Source of the DNA: Cladosporium sp. IMV 00045
Lineage: Eukaryota; Ascomycota; Dothideomycetes; Cladosporiales; Cladosporiaceae
Length of the DNA: 21,920 nt
Assembly (NCBI GenBank): GCA_001931905.2
Contig: MSJI02000298.1
Coordinates: 1 to 21,920 of the forward strand
Direction: 5' to 3'
The notes below the pieces were generated by a model, which searched no databases, had not been told where the DNA came from, and saw nothing but the letters and a program-made list of their open reading frames with translations. Below, piece after piece: positions 17,047-21,920 of this stretch (the stretch's first letter is position 1; the number at the start of each line of letters is the position of its first letter). The translations under genes were made by a program, and so were the position numbers.

Positions 17047-17719
17047 AATGGAGCAAGAGGGGTGGCTCGAGTAAATGTGAGCAGATGGAAAAGCGACACT
17101 ATCGGTGGATAAAAGTCGACAGTGGACGGTGGGAAGGTGGTTCGACGGCGGGAGGCCTTGTTTACAGCACATGCAACAAGTCTTGCAAACTTGAGTTTAT
17201 AAGGTCCGCTAGATAGAGTAATAGAGGTCGACTTTTTCTACGGTATCACACGAGGTCACATGGACGCCGGGGGCCCAGAAGGCGTCTCGCATATCGGCAC
17301 GGTGGCCGTGAGCGTCTAGTGTCACGCGTTAGGGCAGTGTCCTCGCGAATCCAAGCTCAAGGGTTGTAATTCACTCGTCCTTAAAGCAACGGCCGTCACG
17401 TGTTCTTGTGGCCCGCTCGTTGTGGATGACGAGGACTGTCATCTGCTCGCGCATTCTTAGTCGCGTCTAGCACAGACCATCGCCAGCGGCAGCACCACTT
17501 GACCGCTGCAAAGTGTTGGCGTAGAGCTGTTGCACAAGCCGCTTTCGATGGTAATATCCCGTGGAATGTGGACATGGTGGTAGGGTCTCGATGCGATGCC
17601 ATCACAAGCAAGGCTCAGACATATGGCCAAGTAAGGAAGTAGTTGAAGCTTTCCGACGGGGCACCTCCCATAGCTTGCGCGCTTCGCTGTCGACACAGCA
17701 CAAAGGTCTGCAATATGAC
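17047..17719. other. intergenic, no gene recognised
   Basis: Lies between the orphan frame and the stop of the PKS fragment, and should include the PKS 3' untranslated region. A minus-strand frame at 17457-17933 runs antisense-free into the PKS in another frame and looks like a shadow. CACGTG occurs at 17397-17402. Confidence 0.4.
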
Positions 17720-19123
17720 CTACTCGGCCCTTCGGATGTCCTGTGACACCAGGTTCGAGGTTTTGGCAATCTTCGAAGCCAACTCGTGAATGCTCCTGGC
17801 ACTGAGTATGTCGAATGGGCTTACGTCGCCGTCGATCTCTTTCCTGACCCATGAGCGCAAGTCGACAGCCACAAGTGAGTCGACACCGTACTTTGTCAAA
17901 GGCTGGTTTGGATCGATATCGTCCGCCGTGCACTGTATGTCCTTCGCCAGGCGGGCACGTAGGATCTCTACGGCGAGGGTTTGCGCGTCGTCCAGCGAGC
18001 CGCTGTTCTTGAAGCGGCCAATGAGCTCGGTGACCATGTCGACCGACGCCGTCTCATCCGCCAAACTCGCACCAGTCGTACCGAGATTCTTCAGGTTAGC
18101 GAAGAAAGGCCTCGCGAAGTGAAGCGGCTCTTCGTGTCGCCCGAGCTGCAGCATGCCGCCCGAAGGCAGCCCGGCACAAACTTGAGACGGTGTCGCATGT
18201 CCGCCGACTCCGCCGGAAAGGCACATCTTCATGATTTCATGAAGCTCGGCCTCCCTCATGTACGTGACTTCGGACGCAAGGAAGTTTGCCGCGGTGGTGC
18301 CTTCCATGACAGCGCCCACGTCGAACATCGCGCCCAAGTCAACGGCCACGCCTGGGAGGCCCTGTCTGTTGCGATGTAGCGCGAGCGAATCCTGGAACGT
18401 GTTGCCGGCGGCGTAAGCTGCCTGGCTGCGGTGACCCATGAGCCCCGCGACGGAGCTGAGCATGACGAAGAAATCCATGTCCTTCGGAAGCTGGCGGTGG
18501 AGGTTCCACGAGCCCTGCACTTTCGGTCTCACGTTTGCCTGCCACTGCTCAAATGTGTAGTTGTCAAACACGGCGTCCCGCACGACAGTTGCGGCTTGGA
18601 TGGCGCCACGGATCGGAGGCATCGTTCGAGTGCATTCACGCAATGCCTGCGTAACGGATCCCTCGTCGCAGACGTCACATGCGAGTACCTTTACCGTCAC
18701 ACCGAGGCCGATCATGTCTCTCAGAAGACTCTTTGCCGCGGCTGAATCCGACCCAGAGCGCGACAAGAACACAAGGTAGCGCGCTCCGTTGTCGACCATG
18801 AGCCTAGCCAGACTTCGGCCCAGGCCGCCAAGACCGCCGGCCAGGACGTAGGTCGATTGGCCGTGTAGCTGCACGGTGTTTTTGACGTTCGGAGACAACT
18901 GCACCGTGTCGTCTCGATCGAACGACAGGATCACGCCCGAACGAATGTCGTGCGTCCTGTGGCGTTCCAGCGCATCGGCGGCGGCGCTCGAAGGGAAAAT
19001 GTCAAAAGACGCGGCCAACCCAGACAGTTGTGTGAGATAGTTCCCCACTTGCCCGAGGGTCTTCTGCATCAGCACCGGGTCTTCCGGGAGCAACGATCCG
19101 ACGCCCACGACCGAGATGTTGGC
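17720..19123 (-). pseudogene. highly reducing polyketide synthase, 3' fragment (ER end, KR, ACP)
   Basis: 467 codons of an HR-PKS, a multidomain enzyme that builds reduced polyketides. The first 65 or so residues look like the tail of the enoylreductase and its link to the ketoreductase (GVILSFDRDDTV). The KR follows, with the NADPH-binding GGLGGLG at about 96-102, LSRSG, and the catalytic Ser of MLSSVAG, Tyr of AAYAAGN and the Asn next to it. The ACP is at the C-terminus, with its phosphopantetheine Ser at about 416 (YGVDSLVAVDLRSW). No stop or frameshift lies within the piece, and it ends at a natural-looking stop after the ACP. The KS, AT, DH and most of the ER are absent. At 19123 the frame runs into TAA and the A-rich tail of a LINE, so the gene is cut by that insertion. 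The 5' part should lie right of the window if nothing else was lost. The product is unknown. Confidence 0.85.
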
Positions 19124-19142
19124 TTATTTTTTTTTATTTTTA
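19124..19142 (-). repeat. A-rich 3' tail of the LINE
   Basis: On the plus strand TTATTTTTTTTTATTTTTA, so on the element strand a 3' A-rich tail. It directly abuts PKS codon GCC (19123-19121), which marks the insertion point on this side. Confidence 0.8.
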
Positions 19143-19333
19143 ATCATATTGTATGCAAGCTATCTAGCTTATGACAACCCCTAGCTAATTACTAGAAGAC
19201 TTCTCGTTCTCGAATGTGCCCTTGCTTCGTCTTGTCTCTTGTGCTCCTGCTCGCCGTCCCGACTCTATCTAGCCGCCACGGCTTTTGGGCTCGGTGCCCT
19301 TCTACTGTCCTATCTCTCTGATTTGTCGCACCT

Positions 19334-21920
19334 TCATCCACCGTTTCGCTCCACCACCTCTCCAGTCGTCCACTCACTCCCATCAAGTCGGTCCATGTCC
19401 CATTCATCGATGACTCCTGCTTCTCTGTCTTCCTTCCTCTTTCCCACGGCGGTGTGATCGAGGAATCGGAGCACTGCTTCCGCTACACTCTTGCCGAAGA
19501 GTATCTGAAGGTCTGATGTGTCTCTCCGCGCCGAAATCTTGATCTTCTTTCGATGCATGTCCCTCAGCATCACATCCCGCTCTCTCCTCCACCTCCGACA
19601 TTCCATCAGTAGGTGGAGCACAGTCTGCTTGCTGCTGTTACACCACCAGCAACGTGCATCTTGTGCCTGATTGGTCCTGAGTAGATACTCGCCGGTTATG
19701 GCATGGCCCGATTTGAGCTGCAGGTATCTTGCCGTCACTGACTTCTTGCCATCACTGATGACTTTGCTGCTCGTCGACGCACGCTTCCACCTCGCTTTGA
19801 TCGACTGCGTCACGTATGAGAGCGATGCGGACCGCATCACCCTCGGTTGCTGCGTCACTGCAAGCCTGGCCGCAGCCTTCACGTATTCCATGTATTCCAG
19901 GCTCTCATCTGTGGGCAGCTGTGACAGTATCACCTGGTCACCCCGTTCTTGGACGAGTCTGATCTGGTGCTTGATGTCTCGGATCAACGGCGTAGTCCAG
20001 TGGCCAGCCTTTTCAATGGCAGACAGGGCTCGACGTGAGTCCGACAGTACTTCGGCGCATCGTGTTGCGGTTTCTGGCGGTGAAGACCGGCATATATGAA
20101 CAGCCATGCAGATAGCATATAGATCTGCGTCAAGCATCGTGATGTACTTGCCAAGCGAGTACGACTTCACCTTGTCTCTATTTCCTGCCACCCAGCCGAT
20201 AGCCGCTCCAAAGCTGGTGTCCGTGGCTGCGCATGCGAACAGAGTGGTCTTGTCGGGATCACCGTAGCGATGTCTTTTTGATAGCTTTTGCAATCGTCCA
20301 CCAATATTGATTGCGATGGCCATGTTTGGGATGTACACTTTCTCAAGCAGGTCGAACCCGTGTTCAGGATCGTATGTTACATGCCTTGACACCTGTTGCG
20401 CCAGTCTGCTTCCAAAAAGCCGGTGTGCTTTGTCCACCCTGGCCCAGCCAACACTGGATGGTAGCCCAGTCGCTCCCTCGTGCCGGTACAGCTCGCCGAA
20501 GCGGAAATTTGCAGGCAAGAGCTGGTGCGTTGGATGGTCTCGGGCTGCGGCAAGCGCGCGTGTCGCAAACCGTGTTTGTCTCTGGTCCAAAATGTCACCA
20601 GCGTACGGCAGGCATGCGGACTCTAGTAGAAAGGGTATCGGTGTAGACTTCAGCAGCCCTGTGATGGCTCTCGCTTGGCTGTTCAACAACAGCTGCAGCC
20701 TTCGCTCTAGATTCTTCTGCCCTCTCCACCATACTTCTGCCCCGAAGAGTGCAACGGAGCTGACGGCTGCAATGACTACACGCCTCATGAGCCTGATGGA
20801 CAGGCCACCGTTTCGTCTGCTGAGGCTTGCCACGGCTTGCAGCGCACCCTTGGCGCTGGTAATCCGCTTCTCGAAGTGCGTCTTGAAGGTCAGCTTCGAG
20901 TCGAGCCAGAAGCCAAGCCACTTGGTCGCTCCCTGGTTGATGGGGCACGAATGCTCGCCGATCCGGACCATCGCTTGCTTTGCAGCCTGGAGAACCTTCC
21001 GCTTCTTGCTGAAAATCAGGACCTCTGTCTTGCTCACCTCGAACTCGACCTTGTTGGCAGCGCCCCATTCTATTGCGTGTGCTGCGATGCTTTCTAGCTC
21101 TCGTGTGCCTCCGTCCAGGGTTTCACATTGTAGCAGCAAGCCAATGTCGTCCACGAATGACAGCGAGTGCTGCTTGGGGTGTCTTGTCTCGAGCCACTCA
21201 AACATGGCGCTGACTGAGAGTATGAACAGCACAGGCGAGACTGGCGAGCCTTGTGGCAGGCCTGCCTGTATGCTGTGTGTCTCTCCCATTCTCCCGTCGA
21301 TGACTAGCAAAGCTCTTCGGTCTGACATGAAAGACTCGACCCAGCGGATGATGTTGCCAGCTATGCCGACCTCGACCATTCGCCGGAGCAGCTGGTGCTT
21401 GTTAACCCGGTCGTAGGCGCCTTTCACGTCCAGCAGCAGCGCGAGAGTCATCTGCTTCCGCTCCCATGCAGCCTCGACCCTCGCCACGAGCTGAGAAACC
21501 GCGTCTGCAGTGCCTCGAGCCTGACGGGAACCGAACTGTCCGCAATGGAAGATCTCGTTTGTCTCACAAAACGAGGCTATCAGCGTCGCCACCACTCTCT
21601 CCACGACTTTACCGAGGCAGCTGAGTAGGCTGATGACACGATATGCCTTGGCAACCGTGTAGGTAGGCTTGCCTTGCTTCCGCAGCAGGATCCCTTTGGC
21701 TGTCTTCCAGGTGCACGGGTGGAACCCAAGTCTGATGCAGCCTTGGACCAGTGAAACGATCCGTTCCTCCGCCCACCTCCATAGCAGCCGGAGCGCTTTG
21801 AAGCCGATGACGTCCAACCCTGGTGCTTTCTTGACCGGCTGTGCAAAGAGCGCATCCCGCACTGCTTTTGCGCCAATGTGTACAACAGTATCCGGTATAG
21901 CGACGTCTTCGCCAACGTCC
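19334..21920 (-). CDS. LINE reverse transcriptase / RNase H (partial, 5' open)
   Basis: An open frame runs from the window edge to the stop at 19334 (about 861 codons); no true start is visible. Order: PVKKAPGLD (RT block 0/1 region), FGSRQARGTADAV, LALLLDVKGAYDRVN (first catalytic Asp), AGLPQGSPVSPVLF, LSFVDDIGLLL (the FVDD form of the YxDD box), and WLGFWLD with further thumb sequence. An RNase H-like domain follows (ATDTSFGAAIGW, DADLYAICMAV, LSDSRRAL). The frame ends with a C-terminal Cys/His knuckle (CWWCNSSKQTVLHLLMEC). All RT active-site Asp residues are present. In RNase H the usual Glu of the ELxA segment is Asp, and the late H and D motif is not recognisable, so this domain may be weakened. 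No stop or frameshift occurs in over 2.5 kb, which suggests a fairly young insertion. Confidence 0.9.
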   Translation of the reverse strand, partial: DVGEDVAIPDTVVHIGAKAVRDALFAQPVKKAPGLDVIGFKALRLLWRWAEERIVSLVQGCIRLGFHPCTWKTAKGILLRKQGKPTYTVAKAYRVISLLSCLGKVVERVVATLIASFCETNEIFHCGQFGSRQARGTADAVSQLVARVEAAWERKQMTLALLLDVKGAYDRVNKHQLLRRMVEVGIAGNIIRWVESFMSDRRALLVIDGRMGETHSIQAGLPQGSPVSPVLFILSVSAMFEWLETRHPKQHSLSFVDDIGLLLQCETLDGGTRELESIAAHAIEWGAANKVEFEVSKTEVLIFSKKRKVLQAAKQAMVRIGEHSCPINQGATKWLGFWLDSKLTFKTHFEKRITSAKGALQAVASLSRRNGGLSIRLMRRVVIAAVSSVALFGAEVWWRGQKNLERRLQLLLNSQARAITGLLKSTPIPFLLESACLPYAGDILDQRQTRFATRALAAARDHPTHQLLPANFRFGELYRHEGATGLPSSVGWARVDKAHRLFGSRLAQQVSRHVTYDPEHGFDLLEKVYIPNMAIAINIGGRLQKLSKRHRYGDPDKTTLFACAATDTSFGAAIGWVAGNRDKVKSYSLGKYITMLDADLYAICMAVHICRSSPPETATRCAEVLSDSRRALSAIEKAGHWTTPLIRDIKHQIRLVQERGDQVILSQLPTDESLEYMEYVKAAARLAVTQQPRVMRSASLSYVTQSIKARWKRASTSSKVISDGKKSVTARYLQLKSGHAITGEYLLRTNQAQDARCWWCNSSKQTVLHLLMECRRWRRERDVMLRDMHRKKIKISARRDTSDLQILFGKSVAEAVLRFLDHTAVGKRKEDREAGVIDEWDMDRLDGSEWTTGEVVERNGG

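Larger units (their letters stand above)
19124..21920 (-). mobile_element. Tad-like non-LTR retrotransposon (LINE), 5' end outside the window
   Basis: A minus-strand LINE whose 3' end is in the window. An A-rich tail (19124-19142 read on the minus strand) is followed inward by about 190 nt of 3' untranslated sequence, then the ORF2-type frame. A 3' A-rich terminus and RT plus RNase H order are typical of fungal Tad-clade LINEs, which insert by target-primed reverse transcription. The 5' end, endonuclease and ORF1 lie beyond the right edge, so full length is unknown. It sits in the same orientation as the PKS gene it interrupts. Confidence 0.85.

Noticed and set aside
11167..17402. Four CACGTG palindromes (11167, 11451, 13021, 17397) as a regulatory set
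   Set aside because: Two lie in or at the edge of coding sequence, and four in 6 kb is close to chance for moderately GC-rich DNA.
17457..17933. A 158-aa minus-strand frame overlapping the PKS end
   Set aside because: Half of it is out-of-frame PKS ACP sequence, and the rest is likely PKS 3' untranslated region.
12995..19123. A biosynthetic gene cluster joining the PKS fragment, the orphan, the LicD-type gene and the LPMO
   Set aside because: No tailoring enzyme, transporter or cluster regulator lies near the PKS piece, and the LPMO and LicD functions do not belong to polyketide pathways.
20307..21416. A 369-aa plus-strand frame
   Set aside because: It lies wholly antisense to the reverse transcriptase, whose catalytic motifs are unmistakable; the long antisense frame follows from codon bias.

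Overview
The window looks like nuclear DNA of a filamentous ascomycete (Pezizomycotina; Dothideomycetes would fit, but I cannot fix the class by reading). The evidence is the gene content: a chitin-type AA11 LPMO, the tail of a highly reducing polyketide synthase, a fungal Myb-like factor, a Zn2Cys6-like protein, pogo/Fot1 transposases and a Tad-like LINE. Introns of about 50 nt with fungal splice sites support it too. I recognise no tRNA, rRNA, CRISPR array or bacterial-type operon.

Layout. 1-5832 is transposon-rich and decayed. It holds the N-terminal part of a pogo-type transposase running off the left edge (2-349, minus). Immediately beside it is a broken class I/II histone deacetylase (about 421-1581, plus). 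Next comes a 180-aa orphan ending in a CaaX-like motif (2134-2676, minus). The block ends with a nearly whole but dead pogo/Fot1-like element with recognisable terminal inverted repeats (3759-5832). 6168-8416 (minus) is a three-exon gene for a 714-aa protein of unknown function. 8.6-9.4 kb has weak coding traces only. 9966-17046 is the gene-bearing middle: a Zn2Cys6-like protein, a possible tiny secreted protein, a Myb-like protein with a microsatellite-encoded polyproline run, the AA11 LPMO, a LicD/Mnn4-type protein and an orphan. 17720-19123 (minus) is the last 467 codons of an HR-PKS (end of ER, KR, ACP). At 19123/19124 its frame meets the A-rich 3' tail of a LINE, whose RT/RNase H frame runs to the right edge (19334-21920, minus).

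How the parts relate. There is no obvious single pathway. The LPMO and the LicD protein are both predicted secretory-pathway proteins and converge. The Myb-like gene and the LPMO diverge from a shared 0.68-kb intergenic region. The HDAC copy and the PKS tail are both damaged next to mobile elements, so the window reads as accessory, transposon-worked sequence around a few intact genes. Three premature stops (1088, 4973, 5416) can each be explained by one C-to-T change of CAA/CAG, compatible with RIP-like mutation or ordinary deamination. The clearest undescribed items are the 714-aa gene, the CaaX-tailed orphan and the C-terminal zinc-cluster protein. I found no convincing new multi-gene system.
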